Shown here one piece after another: positions 32,090-42,763 of a stretch of DNA of 64,000 nucleotides (the first letter of the stretch is position 1; each line of letters starts with the position of its first letter). This stretch comes from Oncomelania hupensis (lineage: Eukaryota; Mollusca; Gastropoda; Littorinimorpha; Pomatiopsidae). The position numbers and the translations under genes were made by a program. The notes below the pieces were generated by a model, which ran no database searches, was not told the origin of the DNA, and saw only the letters and a list, made by a program, of their open reading frames with translations. The stretch is taken from the NCBI GenBank assembly GCA_036898135.1, contig CM072520.1:2432343-2496342 (forward strand), read 5' to 3'.

Positions 32090-32164
32090 GGTACAGTGGT
32101 CGAGTGGTTAAGACTTAAGATTCCATAGATGCATATCCGCGTGGGTTCAAACCTCAGCCCAACC
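32090..32164 (+). tRNA. Serine/leucine-type tRNA-like sequence (pseudogene or SINE head)
   Basis: TGGTCGAGTGGTTAAGAC is a strong A box of class II (Ser/Leu) type, and GGGTTCAAACC is a B box 40 bp later. The acceptor ends (GGTACAG / CCCAACC) pair only partly, and the anticodon region is irregular. It is therefore unlikely to be a working tRNA and is more likely a tRNA pseudogene or SINE head. Confidence 0.45.
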
Positions 32165-32454
32165 TTTTCTTTTTCAAATAAAAAAACCTTTTTCAAAACA
32201 TCACACATACACACACACGCATCATCTAATATAAAAAGTCAATTATTATATACTAAAGGTAAAAAAAAAAAAGAGAGAGGGACATCACCATCATTATGCT
32301 GGTCCCAAGATCGATATACTCTTTTTTTTACAAGGCAGCCTATAGCTGTATACGTTTTCGGCTAAATCAACACTAACACTATAAAAAACAATTATACTGA
32401 AGAAAAAATTGTATTTGTTGATCAATAAAACAGACCCCCTATCAAGACCACACG

Positions 32455-32560
32455 TGATATAAATAGATGCCGTGGACCGCCCGCGCACGCCTACCCCACC
32501 CGCGCACGCCCCGCGCACGCCAGACCGCTGCCGGCCGCTCCGCGCTCCGCCATTAAATAA
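32455..32560. other. GC-rich island with CCGCGCACGCC repeats
   Basis: Three near-identical CCGCGCACGCC units in an otherwise AT-rich stretch. No gene start is evident beside it. Confidence 0.6.
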
Positions 32561-32871
32561 ACGCCGCAACAACAACAAAAAACAAATGCCGCCATTACCC
32601 ACAAACAAAATGCCGCACCAGTGATATAATATACCACAACAGCGATGACGGCAGCCAATGACCCTGACCTCACATACCCTCATATGACGTCAGCCTATGA
32701 CGTCAGCCAGCCGTGTCAGCCGCATCAAAAAAAAACCCAACCCATCCGCCGAGTGCTATTACTACTATAATTTTTAATGCATTAATGCCAGAAAAAAACA
32801 CCTATATGATCTGAGAAAAAGCATCCCACTTATACAGAGGCAGTAAGAAACAAAGGTATACAGCATGGATT

Positions 32872-32928
32872 ACATTACATGATTATTGCCTTAGGTCCAG
32901 CGGACTCTTCCGAGCCAAATCAGGACCG
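32872..32928 (-). mobile_element. R1 tail-only insertion
   Basis: A minus-strand copy of the R1 3' tip with a (TAATG)n tail, flanked by ACAGCATGGATT (32860-32871) and ACAGAATGGATT (32929-32940), a 12-bp duplication with one mismatch. Confidence 0.82.
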
Positions 32929-33019
32929 ACAGAATGGATTTTAACCACACACCACATTGATAAAATATGTATTACAGAGGTCAAAAACTCCTTTACTTTT
33001 CAATGTAAAGCAAGCTTAC

Positions 33020-33205
33020 CCTGAGAGCATCATCTGCATTAGTGTCCTTTCTCATCAGCTGCAACACAATCTTGAACAACTGTGTTAAGTTTATGGAACA
33101 CTTTTTTGCCACCTTCTCACCCACTTTCCTCTTGAAGGCATGGTAGATCTGAACAAATATTTTTACATGGTGATACACTTGATTTGCAAAAGACACAGCA
33201 GGTAT
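33020..33205 (-). CDS. Clean internal exon of an unknown gene
   Basis: 186 bp, exactly 62 codons, between acceptor ATTACTTACAG and donor CTCAGG|GTAAGC, without a stop. The protein is IPAVSFANQVYHHVKIFVQI...NLTQLFKIVLQLMRKDTNAD: helical, with basic and hydrophobic residues alternating. I do not recognise the family. The intactness of both splice sites and the phase-0 frame argue for a recently active gene, host or transposon. Possible further pieces of the same gene are at 33239-33906 on the same strand. Confidence 0.55.
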
Positions 33206-33238
33206 CTGTAAGTAATTAAAGAGAAAAAAATGGTAAGG

Positions 33239-33906
33239 CTAACTTATTAGCATTCCATAAAATCTTGCCAAAAAACAAAAACAAAAAAAAAACACAACTA
33301 AACACCCAAAAATCAATATGAAAAAAGGATTTGTACATGTATAATGTACTGGCTCATCCTGCATGCCTGGGTGCCAGGAATAATAATTGTTCTTATATAG
33401 CGTATTTATCCCACCAGAGTAACTCAAGGCGCTGTTGGTACATGGGTCACCGATAAGAAACATACACATCAACTTTGCTTCCCGGTCATCATCTTGCTTG
33501 TACCACATGCCCAGCTCACTCACTTTCATATCGGAGGAGATACCATTAGTGGTGTAGATTTCTTGCCTCCTCTGTCACTTTCATCTGGGTCTTCAGTTTG
33601 TCCCAGTGTGTTAGGCTGCACTGTATATTCGGTCTTAAGCTGCACGGTAGATTTTGGTCTTTTATGATGTTATAATGTGCCAAGAAGCAAAACAAAAGTC
33701 ACACTCTTGAATAAAATGCCGTATGCACCACTGATTTCTGCTGTCAGGAAACTGTTCCTTTCACTAACGGTGGCATCAAGGAGGTGTTTGATGTGCTCTG
33801 CATTTCTCCTCCCTGGCCCTTTGGCCCACTCTTTTTCAAGTTCTGAGACAAAATTCCAAAACATTTTACTAAAGTTTAAACAGCTAAGAAAATATGCTTC
33901 ACACAT
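33239..33906 (-). pseudogene. Decayed coding fragments of unknown gene, with LINE tail
   Basis: Minus frames include EKEWAKGPGRRNAEHIKHLL and DATVSERNSFLTAEISGAYG (33670-33906), and LTHWDKLKTQMKVTEEARNL continuing after a one-base shift in MKVSELGMWYKQDDDREAKL. At about 33375-33445 a minus-strand LINE 3' tail GGGATAAATACGCTATATAA cuts into the frame. No domain was recognised. Together with 33020-33205 it could form one multi-exon gene. Confidence 0.4.
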
Positions 33907-34797
33907 TCCATTTGGTAAAATGATTGCAAAGCATGCTCATCGATGGCTGTGCTGGGTTGGTGTTGGCTGCGGCATGTGCATTGGAGGCAGTGACACGACC
34001 TTTACAAAAATGGCATAATATTATTCATAAAGCCTCAAAATACACAGTGGTGCTATGAATAATAATGTTACTAGATACAAACTTACTAATTTTTTTTATT
34101 GTGTAATGCACAAATATAAGTTTTGTATAAATAAATAACCTCTCAAATGAAACAACTTCTGCAGTGAGCGGCATATAAGCTTACTAGCCACTTAGTCAGT
34201 TACTAAATTTTTTATTTTTGTACTGGACGTTAGTACAAAACTAAAAATTTAGTAACTGACTAAGCGGCTAGTAAGTTCATATGCCTTTCACTGCAGCTCA
34301 AAAGCTAGAAGTTGACAGCTAGAGCAGATATCTTTCTTTACTATTACTTTAACTTACTAATGCCCAAAATGTTTTTCAAAGTGCAAATTAGTTTATATTA
34401 TGGATAATTGTCTACAATGGACATGTGTTGGTCAAATTTTGATTAAAACTTCGAAATTTATCATTTAGACAATAAAATGTAGATGTCCCAAAAATGGGGG
34501 CAGGAATGGGTAGGGGTTTTTCATTTTTCAAAGAGTGAACACAAGAACCAAAATACTGAAACTAGTAAACTTTTATTGAAAGAAAATGTAATAATTGAGG
34601 TGAAAACAAAGTAAACACAACAAAACAATATTTTGATTTAAATTGCTTTTAGGTATCTTTAGAAAACAAGAAAATCGTAACTATTAAAAGAAGGAAAAAA
34701 AGAAACAATTGCAAGTAAAGGACAGTTTCAATTTTGTCTATTTTTTTGTGATGTCCAGCTGTTACTGTCTTAGGTGATTTTAGCACCACATAAGCTG
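33907..34797. other. No gene; fold-back repeat
   Basis: At 34177-34283 the sequences GCTTACTAGCCACTTAGTCA and TTACTAAATTTTT are followed by their near inverse (AAAATTTAGTAACTGACTAA, then GCGGCTAGTAAGTTC), giving an imperfect hairpin of about 50-bp arms. Confidence 0.7.
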
Positions 34798-35158
34798 TTA
34801 AGAGTTACAGTGAGTATGGTAATGCTGGAAGCATTTGTCGTTGAGGCCAACCTTGAACTTGGCACAGCGGCGCTTAGTCTTCTTTCCGCATGATGCACAT
34901 CTCAGTTGTGTAGGCCAACTTTGAACAAGATGGTCAACACGGTCAAACCTGACCTCTGTTGGGACACGCTTGTCAAGAGATACAAATCCTCTTGGACGAC
35001 CAGGCCCTGCATGACCGGCTCGTGCAAGATGGACTCTGACAACGCTCCTGCGGATAAGGAGAAGGTCCAAATGGTTGTCTTTCGCTACATCTGTGTTCCT
35101 GTAGAGGTGCCAGGCTTGTTGGATACTGAGGTCCAGACAATAGGCAAAGATGGGCCAC

Positions 35159-36996
35159 AGGGCTCGAAATTAGCGGGGGCCCGGGGCCAAAAACCCGCAA
35201 AGTTGATTTCGGGCTCGGAAAGTTGAAAAACGAAGGGCCCGCTTGGCCCCCGCAAATAATTCGTCTGATAAGCTAGCTCTACTCGGCAGTTTCGTATTTG
35301 GGTCAAGGGAAGCAACCCACACCGGTGCCCTAAATTTGGACAGAAAAAAAAAACAGAGAAAAGAAGCGAAAACCCTTTAATTTTGCACTCAAAAGTTTAA
35401 TATACACTTCAATATCTTTTTAATATAATAAACAAAAGGCTATGGCACAACATAAGCGCAAAATGTCCATCTTTGCAAGTACGAAAGTATGGCTACATAT
35501 CGTCGCCATATAGTTGCTAAAACAATCGGCAATGGCGTATTTTCCAATATTTGGGAACCCCTTGGGGTCATGAGCAATCTTGCCACTGTAGATTGTTCTA
35601 ACCTATAAAGGGTACAGTGAAAGCCCCAGTTGAAAACCTGTCTTGCCTTTGTAGGCATGACAAATTAACTGTGGCAACAGTTCCCCCCGTTGGAGTGCCG
35701 GGGGTTTCAGTATAAATAGTATCCCCACTTTCTGGAAATTTAGTGCTTTAAATTCCCACTGTCGCTGTCTTCCTCATTTGCTCTTTCCCATTCCCGATCT
35801 GTCCTACCACTCTGCTATACTATCTTCTTCTTCGCTAGATCAATGACCTACCTTTTTTCTTGAAAACTCTTCCTGGACAAGACTCCTTGTTTGTGTATGG
35901 GGTCTGTTGGATCAGCTTGGGAGTGTTGGACGCTTTCTGCCGGGTGGTCACTAGGGCTTCCTATGAATGTACTATTTAGCAATATAGGCATTTTATATGT
36001 ATGTTTTTTGTTGATGATTTATAATGATGTTTGTATTCTATTTTGTTTTTGTAATCGGGGAGTTCGCGTAGTTGAGGTCAACCCTCAGCCGTCCCTCGCG
36101 TGGGATGTCTTTATTGTAAAGTGACTGGCCGGTGGAGGGCATTCAATTTTCCCACTGGGGTTGTTTCAACAGATCTTTTATGCGGATCGGGGGTTGTCCG
36201 GTCCTGATTTGGCTCGGAAGAGTCCGCTGGACCTAAAGCAATAATAAATCAATCAATCAAACCAATATTTGGGAAGCGAAAGACGCCAGAAGAAAACGTA
36301 GACGAAAGGAAAGAACAAGAAAAAGAGAGAAAAAAGAAGTATGAAGAGGAAAAAAGATCAAGGAACTACAATGAAGGGTGGAAAAAAATATTTCCTTTAC
36401 TTCTGTTAACTCAAGTGCACATAAGTGTAATATGAATAGATGATTGAAAAAAAAGAAAAGGCAAAATCTGTTTGTTTTAGTTTATCAGGAAGAGTACTGT
36501 TAAGTTTAGTTCCCTTTCATGGTTTTGTTTTGAACTTTTGTGCATTGAGGTCAGATTTTTTTGTTAGGTTACTCATATTAAAAATTTAATGATGTGTATT
36601 GTGCAATACTCCGTCACAAAACTAAGAATTATTATACAAGAGACTCACTTGATTTTTTTCTATTTTGTTTATTGGCCATTTCAGGCTCACTAGTCACTGG
36701 AATATGTGTGTCACTGAATGTGTGTGTGTGTTTTTTCCCCTATTTTGTTGGTAATGTTTAAAAGTGAAAGAAAAGGCAAATAAAAATGACATCACTCAGC
36801 AAAATTGGAAATTCAATTGTTTTTATTTTAGATTATCAGACAAATTGTACTTTCTACTTATTATATTGTCAATAATTCTTTTGTTTTTTGTTTGCATTAT
36901 TTTTCAAGTTGGGCCCCGAAAGTTGTTTGTGGGCCCTCAAATTTTTCAATCAAGGGGCCCGGTGGCCCCCAAAGAAAAAAGTTAATTTCTAGCCCT
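35159..36996. mobile_element. hAT-like element nested in piggyBac
   Basis: Ends AGGGCTCGAAATTAGC and (inverted) AGGGCTAGAAATTAAC are flanked by GGGCCAC (35152-35158 and 36997-37003), a 7-bp (possibly 8-bp) target duplication. Inside, the plus frame at 36262-36435 reads KERKKKYEEEKRSRNYNEGW and KKIFPLL, like the lead-in (R.F...W...FPWL) of ZNF862/TTF-type hAT transposases. R1 copy 3 (35679-36262) lies inside it. Both ends also carry GGGGGCCC-rich inverted subterminal sequence. Confidence 0.82.
35679..36262 (+). repeat. R1 repeat, copy 3 (longest)
   Basis: The fullest copy: CCCCCCGTTGGAGTGCCGGG, TATAAATAGTATCCCC, GATGTTTGTATTCTATTTTG, CGTGGGATGTCTTTATTG and the complete GGTCCTGATTTGGCTCGGAA tail with (AATC)n. 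The simple tail and tail-only copies elsewhere indicate LINE-type mobilisation. No protein domain is visible. Confidence 0.85.
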
Positions 36997-38090
36997 GGGC
37001 CACCACCACTTCTTGCAGCGAATTACCGTTCTGTACTTTGCCATATTCTGGTCTGTGCGGTCCACACCGCCCATAGTGTAGTTGTAATGGCGGATCATGA
37101 AGGGTTGAGGAATGGTGACTTGCTTTGATTCAGCCCTTGACCATCTGTTGGCTGTCTGACGTGGTTGCACTCCTACATTGTTTGAAACAATATTGACGAT
37201 GTAACGGATGTTGTTGTCATTCCACCGAACAACAGTGAGGCCAGTCTTTTTGTCGGTTGCATGGTCATAGGTTCCGCTTGGTGTCTTCTTCATCTCGTTT
37301 ACATTCCTCAAAGGGCAATCCTGAAGGTGATTTACACGTATCGTTCCTGTGCATGCATCCACCAGCTGCAGGCTTGTGAACAAATTGTCAAACGTGAGAT
37401 GGTATGAGCTACCCTCTTCTTGCAGCTCTGCAATGAGATCAGCAACAACCGAACCCCCCATTCCAAGTCCTGGGTATTCAGTTTGGCGTCCTCTTGCACC
37501 TTGATAGGGCTCAAACTGGATGACATAGCCCAGAGGCTTGCTCAGCATCCACATCTTATAACCAAATCAGAAACTTTTCATTCATGTGTGTCAGCACTTT
37601 GCTCATCTTGTCAGCAGCATCCAGATGTGCGTTATCACTGACATGGAAATACCGCAGCATTTCTTCAAAGCGGTTTCTTGACATAGCAGACTGAACAGCA
37701 TCCTTCCCCACATCCTCATCTGAAGACCAATCCATTCATCTCCTGGGCACAGGACTGTATCCAGACAGGAGTAGAATGGCAAGAAAGGTCTGGATCTCTT
37801 CAGGTGTGGTTAAAAATGTCAAGTTGCCCTTGGATCGTGCATATATCTTGCTAAAATCAGCAAAGGTTTCAAGGATTTCTTTGTCAAAGAAGCACTCAAA
37901 CAGATCAACTGAAGAAGAAGGCATTTTCGACAGGTCAACATCTGTCTTGTTCCAGGAAAAGTGTTGCTTTTGCCTATTTGACAGATCTGTATTTCTCCAT
38001 TTTCGTTGATTTATTGCTGCTTTCTTTGAAGATGGAGCTTTAGTTGCTGCAGTTACTTTAAGATCTTCTGCTGACACTCGCACACTCAAG

Positions 38091-38610
38091 GTTCCCGTCA
38101 CCCGCACTAAGACATACGGCCAACGTGCATTCGCTTACTCCGCACCTAAGCAGTGGAACTCCCTTCCCTCCCATATCCGCAACATACAATCAACACAAGC
38201 ATTCAAAAAGGCCCTCAAAACCCACCTCTTCAAACTTCACTATTCAGAATGATCTGTATCCCGCTGCCATTCTCTCCTCTTTGTCTCTGTCTGATCCGTA
38301 AGTGTATACACGGCTGTACATATTTATACTGTTCTTCCTCCTGGGCCTAACCGGGCATATAAATAGCTGTGAATATGTTTTTTGCTATTCTATTTGTCTT
38401 TTCTGTCATGTGTGTACATAGTTGTAAATTGTAATTTGTGTACATAAATGTAAATAATTTGTACCCTTATTGTTCTGTCTTTTGGTGTATTGTAGCGAAA
38501 GCGATGTTTTATCAAGTGCATGTACTTATATGTAATGACTATGTAAAGCGTGGTGAGTCTGGTCATAGGCTGGAGTATCCGCTATATAAAAATCCGTTAT
38601 TATTATTATT
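38091..38610 (+). mobile_element. 5'-truncated L2/CR1-like LINE nested in piggyBac exon
   Basis: A plus frame TYGQRAFAYSAPKQWNSLPS, HIRNIQSTQAFKKALKTHLF ends at a stop near 38250, the usual C-terminus of CR1/L2-type LINEs. A 3' UTR follows, ending CCGCTATATAAAAATCCG and (TTA)n. It splits the piggyBac reading frame between MGRKRK and VSAEDLKVTA. No target duplication was seen. Confidence 0.88.
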
Positions 38611-39057
38611 ATTACTTTCCTTTTTCTCCCCATGGATGTAGAAGGAATTGGTGCTGCATCGTCTGACTCCAAGGATTCTGAATCCCCAGATGCATCTTGC
38701 ACTGTCCCTGTGGCAGCAGGAGCACTCTGAATAGGAGCACTGATATTCTCTGATACATCAGCAGATTCCTCCATCTCATCATAGGACACTTTTTCACCCT
38801 GTCTCCGGATAGTGACAGTAGCAGGAGCCTGCAGCTGATTTCTGTTTAGGTTGGAGACAGTACCATCTTCATCTTCGTCTCCGCTGTCCTCATCGGTGTC
38901 TTCATTTGTAGGAGGGGGTTCAATAAAGATGTCAGCTTCTTCAAAGTTAGCATCATCTTCCAGCATTGATACCACTTCATGAACAGTAAAAATCCTGGAC
39001 AAAAGCAGAAAAAAACCAGTATGTAGTATAAGCAAAAACCCCTCTCCTCTCATGCCC

Positions 39058-39079
39058 ACCGTCCCATTTTTGGGACGGT
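39058..39079. repeat. 9-bp perfect hairpin in piggyBac intron
   Basis: ACCGTCCCA and TGGGACGGT around TTTT. A looser GTCCCAAAAATGGGGG occurs at 34484, outside the gene's other end. Confidence 0.8.
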
Positions 39080-39383
39080 AAACATATACAGATCAGTACA
39101 TATTCAAGTTATCATCAAACTGACAAAAACATATCCAGATAACAGTATAGTCTCTAGGTTTTGTTCTTAGTGTTATACTGTATATAAAAGTGTAATGTAA
39201 AAAAAGTAATCCTTACCTTTTCTTGGTTGCCATGTTGATGCTGCAGGCACCAGCTTTTTTCTGCAAATGGCAGCTCTCACTGCTAGCGTGAAGGGAAAGT
39301 ACTCAAACAAAAACAATGCCTGGATGCAGTGATGTCCCCTGATTAACACAATAGGCTGCTGAGTCACAGTGTAGCAGTAATAC

Positions 39384-40908
39384 CTGCGCTTAGTGACATC
39401 CACAGTTTTGACTTGGACTGGTTCCTTGTTTGCTGCTCTGCCATGGCTGCCTGCTCTTTTGTGACAGTTATGTCCAATCCTTTGCAGAAGTCAACCACAT
39501 CATCATGGTGGTACGGCTTAGTTACTAAGTCCTCATTAAAGAGGTTTGAGAGGCAAAGTGGCAACTCAGTTGGCTGTTCTGCTGGGATGTAGTTGTCTGA
39601 GTACTCTGGTATCAGAGACAGCACTGCAGGCTTCATTCCTGCATAATATATTACATACAACTCTTATCAGAAGCCAGAAAGGCTAACTCATGCACTACAT
39701 TCTTTTGACAAGTAAGACATATAGCAAGCATAGGCCTAATACTGCTGTAGTAGTAGTAAAAGATATAGTCCCATGTAGCCTTGTGGTTGTAGGAGAGCGT
39801 GATGTTGGAGATCATGCTTATCTTGGGCCAGCTTAATAAGGGTGGTGCCCATCTGCTCTCCCTCACTGCTTTATCTTCCTCCTCTCAAGAGAGCAGGTAC
39901 TTAATTACAGTTGAGTCAACTGGGGGCGTTGCTATTTTGTCGCATGACGTTTAGCAGTCATCCATCCAAGTGCTAACCACACTGGACGATGCTTAATTTG
40001 TTACACAGTAGTATACAGTGTGAAACCTCAATTTAAAAAAAAAAATTGTTATCAAATAGGCACAGATGTTGTTCCAAGTACATGTACTGGTATTTGTTAC
40101 TGTTGAACCACATTAGAATTTTGCTTGGCAGTGTAATATGTTCCTGCCTGCTACATGTGCCGCACAGCTATTTATGATAAGGGAAAAAACTCACTTGGCT
40201 AGTGTCAGCCTCTCCTTTACTTCCCCGATGACACCAGTGTCCACCCCCATCTGCCTGAATCTGGGACCTTGATACCCGACAATGTAGGTCAGGAAGTCCT
40301 GGATAGGAAAAATAGAAGCAGAAGTCTGGCCTGGAGAAAACAGTACTAAAAATGATGACGATGTAAACAATGAAAAAGAAAAATACACCCACAACCAAAA
40401 CAACTTACAGGTTTTTTTCATGTCACAGACTAACATGGATTTCTCATGTTCATGATGCCTTTCATCCTCCCAAAGGCACTGAAGTGGGTTTCCAATGTCC
40501 CTTTGTCCGGTTCAGGCTGAACCAACCAGATTGCTGAGTCCACCCCCAAGTTATGCAGCTTCTTCAACTGTAGTAAAACAAAAAATAATAAATTATAAAT
40601 AAAATTAAACAGTTGTGCATGACTGACGTTTGCGTTTTCTTTAAATGGTATGGATATCATTTTGACATTTTCTGAGGATACACTTACACAGCCCTGCATC
40701 AGGAAATATAATCAGTTTACTCTCACTCACAGTAGTTCAATCAACTTCCAAGGTTTACTTACGTCATTTTTCAGTCTTCGTATGATGGCTTGCTTACTTG
40801 TGGCACCATCCAGACACCTCTCTGCTGCCTTGTTGTGGTAGACCTGTCTTTCTTCTGCTGAAAGCAACCTCCACTGTGCTCCTTCATCCTTGCACTGCAG
40901 ACCTTTTC
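39384..40908 (-). pseudogene. Decayed multi-exon gene with HMG-box-like start and YqaJ-like lead-in
   Basis: Four candidate exons with good sites. 40763-40908: KGLQCKDEGAQWRLLSAEER then QVYHNKAAE, like the second half of an HMG box. 40435-40567: LHNLGVDSAIWLVQPEPDKG. 40195-40298: DFLTYIVGYQGPRFRQMGVD. 39384-39638: EYSDNYIPAEQPTELPLCLS ending TRNQSKSKLWMSLSAG, like the TRxQSxSxLW...RAGR opening of YqaJ-type nucleases. Phases between exons 2-3 and 3-4 do not match, so there are probable indels. A 5S SINE lies in the third intron. The piggyBac element begins right after the last exon, and the nuclease core is not present. Confidence 0.45.
39755..39998 (-). mobile_element. 5S rRNA-derived SINE, copy 2
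   Basis: On minus GTTAGCACTTGGATGGATGA (5S internal promoter part), CCCCAGTTGACTCAACTGTA, CTGGCCCAAGATAAGCATGA and CCACAAGGCTACATGGGACT. It is more diverged than 14931-15185. The simple tail has become (CTA)n. Confidence 0.85.
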
Positions 40909-41005
40909 CTTGAGAAACAGATACACACATGCCTGACATGTTGGGCCTATCTATGCACGCTGCATGATTTCATAATTTCTCATCAACAGTGTTAGTAGTA
41001 CTCAC

Positions 41006-41086
41006 AGACTAGTAATACAGCAGACTGAGCATTCCTTGTGCGCGAGTCGCAAAAACATGTTCCAGGCGTCTGCTGAGGTACGCCAT
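41006..41086 (-). other. Possible first exon with YY1/TISU-type start
   Basis: ACAAAATGGCGTACC places an ATG at 41086; 25 codons (MAYLSRRLEHVFATRAQGML) end in TAG three bases before a good donor CT|GTGAGT. It may be a 5' exon of the decayed gene at 39.4-40.9 kb, or a uORF. Confidence 0.35.
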
Positions 41087-41239
41087 TTTGTTTGTTATTA
41101 CTCGGACTGTGAAGCGAGTGCGGTATTGAATGCATTCAGAACGCAGTTTTGCATAGAGCTGTTTAAACACACACAAATATTTGGCCTAGCAAATAAACTG
41201 TGTAAAACTAATAGTTATGCATATGTTTCTTCATTTTAA

Positions 41240-42190
41240 GTGCATTTTCTAGGTCCGATAAAATCACAAACTTGTATGCAAACGAAATAGTATCGTAGGT
41301 CTATACTGGCTATACAATAGTAGGCCTACACTCCAGTAGGAATAAAAAAAGTAGCCTACAAATAAAGCAGTTAATGATCAATCACCAGGTGATGTACTTG
41401 TAAATAATGAAGTAAAATTGTATTCCTTTTTTATTTATTTCTCAAGTATACATGTAATGTAAATGATAGACCTAAATGAAACAATCCGGTAGCCTTAGTA
41501 ACTGAGTAAAGTAAGGCATTAGCCTATATGTTAGTCATTCAATATTATTATTAGTCAGTGCTCAATAGTGAATACACAGAAAAATAAAAACAGCACATGT
41601 AATTATTGAACATCATTAATAGCTTAGTTATGTACAGTAATAACAAAAAATATATTTACGTTTAACAAGTTTATGTTAAAGAGGTGTGCACACACACTCA
41701 TCACACAGTAATAAAACAAACATAAAGTTGAGAACAACACATAAACACTCACACTTAATCAACTTAATGGTTATGAATTATATGATGATGATGATTATTA
41801 TTATTATTAAGAAAATAAAACAACACTAACTTATAATAATACTATGTGCATGTAACTGAATCAAACCTGCAAACACACCACAGTCTTGATTCCAATGTTT
41901 TAGATTAGTAATGAGACTAGAGAGAAAAATAATAGCCTACTAGTACTAGTACTTGTTATAGATAAAATAAAATAATAATCCACCAATAATAAAATAAGGC
42001 AATAAATCATTTGCAAATTTGTGTGCAACTCATTAGATTTAACTCACAGATATGTACAGGGTCACAAGTATATCAACTAACAAGTTAGTATCTCTCTTCT
42101 ATGTCTCTGTCGACGTGCGCGTACAACCGGTTGCTTCCCTTTACATGCTTTGCGCTCCATAGAGCGTCGTCAGCCTGAAATAACTTTTTA
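41240..42190. other. No recognised gene
   Basis: AT-rich, with (ATG/ATT)n near 41785-41810. Confidence 0.45.
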
Positions 42191-42196
42191 GAAACT

Positions 42197-42450
42197 TCAA
42201 AACCCAGGGAAATTATGGGTAGGGAAATCCTTTTCTGAAATGACGTCGGCCAAATCCTTCTTTAGTTTCTTTGCTTGAGCAAAGGCAACCTCATAGGTAT
42301 GGAGCACTTCGTCCATTATAACTCCATCGCTGATAATACTGCTGACAAGTTTCTGCCTTTGTTCACTACCAGAAATATGCAGTTCCTCTCCCAACTTTCG
42401 TTTCATTTCAGCGAGCACATCTTCGCGAGAACAGATTTCCCAGAATTCTC
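42197..42450 (-). CDS. Unknown helical N-terminus-like ORF
   Basis: A minus frame open from about 42450: MKRKLGEELHISGSEQRQKL, SSIISDGVIMDEVLHTYEVA, QAKKLKKDLADVISE. It is Lys/Glu/Leu rich, probably an amphipathic helix or coiled coil. No family was recognised. It ends with HNFPGF and a stop. It may be a lone exon. Confidence 0.35.
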
Positions 42451-42603
42451 TATTTTATTTTTAGGTTTGGGATATACTGGGACAAATATACTGACATGAA
42501 TGTTTTATATTAATTATAAGAAAAACAAGAATATATTTATATAAAATAAATAAGTAAAAAATATAACAATAATAAACTTAATAAACTGGCAATACTAAAA
42601 AAG

Positions 42604-42606
<3 letters not shown>

Positions 42607-42651
<45 letters not shown>
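42607..42651. repeat. (CT)n microsatellite
   Basis: About 22 perfect CT units. Confidence 0.97.
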
Positions 42652-42653
<2 letters not shown>

Positions 42654-42763
42654 CAAACATAGTTTGTATGACCATTATGGGCATTAATTCACAGACATAT
42701 ACATGCAGTTTTAAATGTACTTTTTTAAAAGTGGTCAGCCACATGACAGTTTCACACTTCTGT

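Larger units (their letters stand above)
34798..39233 (-). pseudogene. piggyBac-type transposase gene, interrupted
   Basis: Exon 1 is 17 bp (ATG at 39233, MATKK, donor AAAAG|GTAAGG). Exon 2 starts at 38994 (RIFTVHEVVSMLEDDANFEE, acidic N-terminus). After a nested LINE it continues as SSVDLFECFFDKEILETFAD (37.9 kb), then a TGA at 37736-37738. It resumes in the same frame with DWSSDEDVGKDAVQSAMSRN, then a deletion joins MNEKFLI to FGYKMWMLSKPLGY, removing the segment holding the first catalytic Asp. It goes on with LTFDNLFTSLQLVDA (second Asp) and MGGVDRTDQNMAKYR (third Asp). After the nested hAT it ends in the Cys-rich CASCGKKTKRRCAKF...CFQHYH zinc end at 34798. The enzyme cuts and pastes at TTAA; this copy is dead. 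Confidence 0.92.

Noticed and set aside
32294..32683. Minus ORF with many Cys and Gly over the GC island.
   Set aside because: Composition follows the GC repeats; no domain and no start context.
39217..39403. Continuation of the YqaJ-like exon into 39217-39384.
   Set aside because: That stretch contains the piggyBac first exon and its leader. The exon ends at a donor at 39384, so the ORF across it is accidental.
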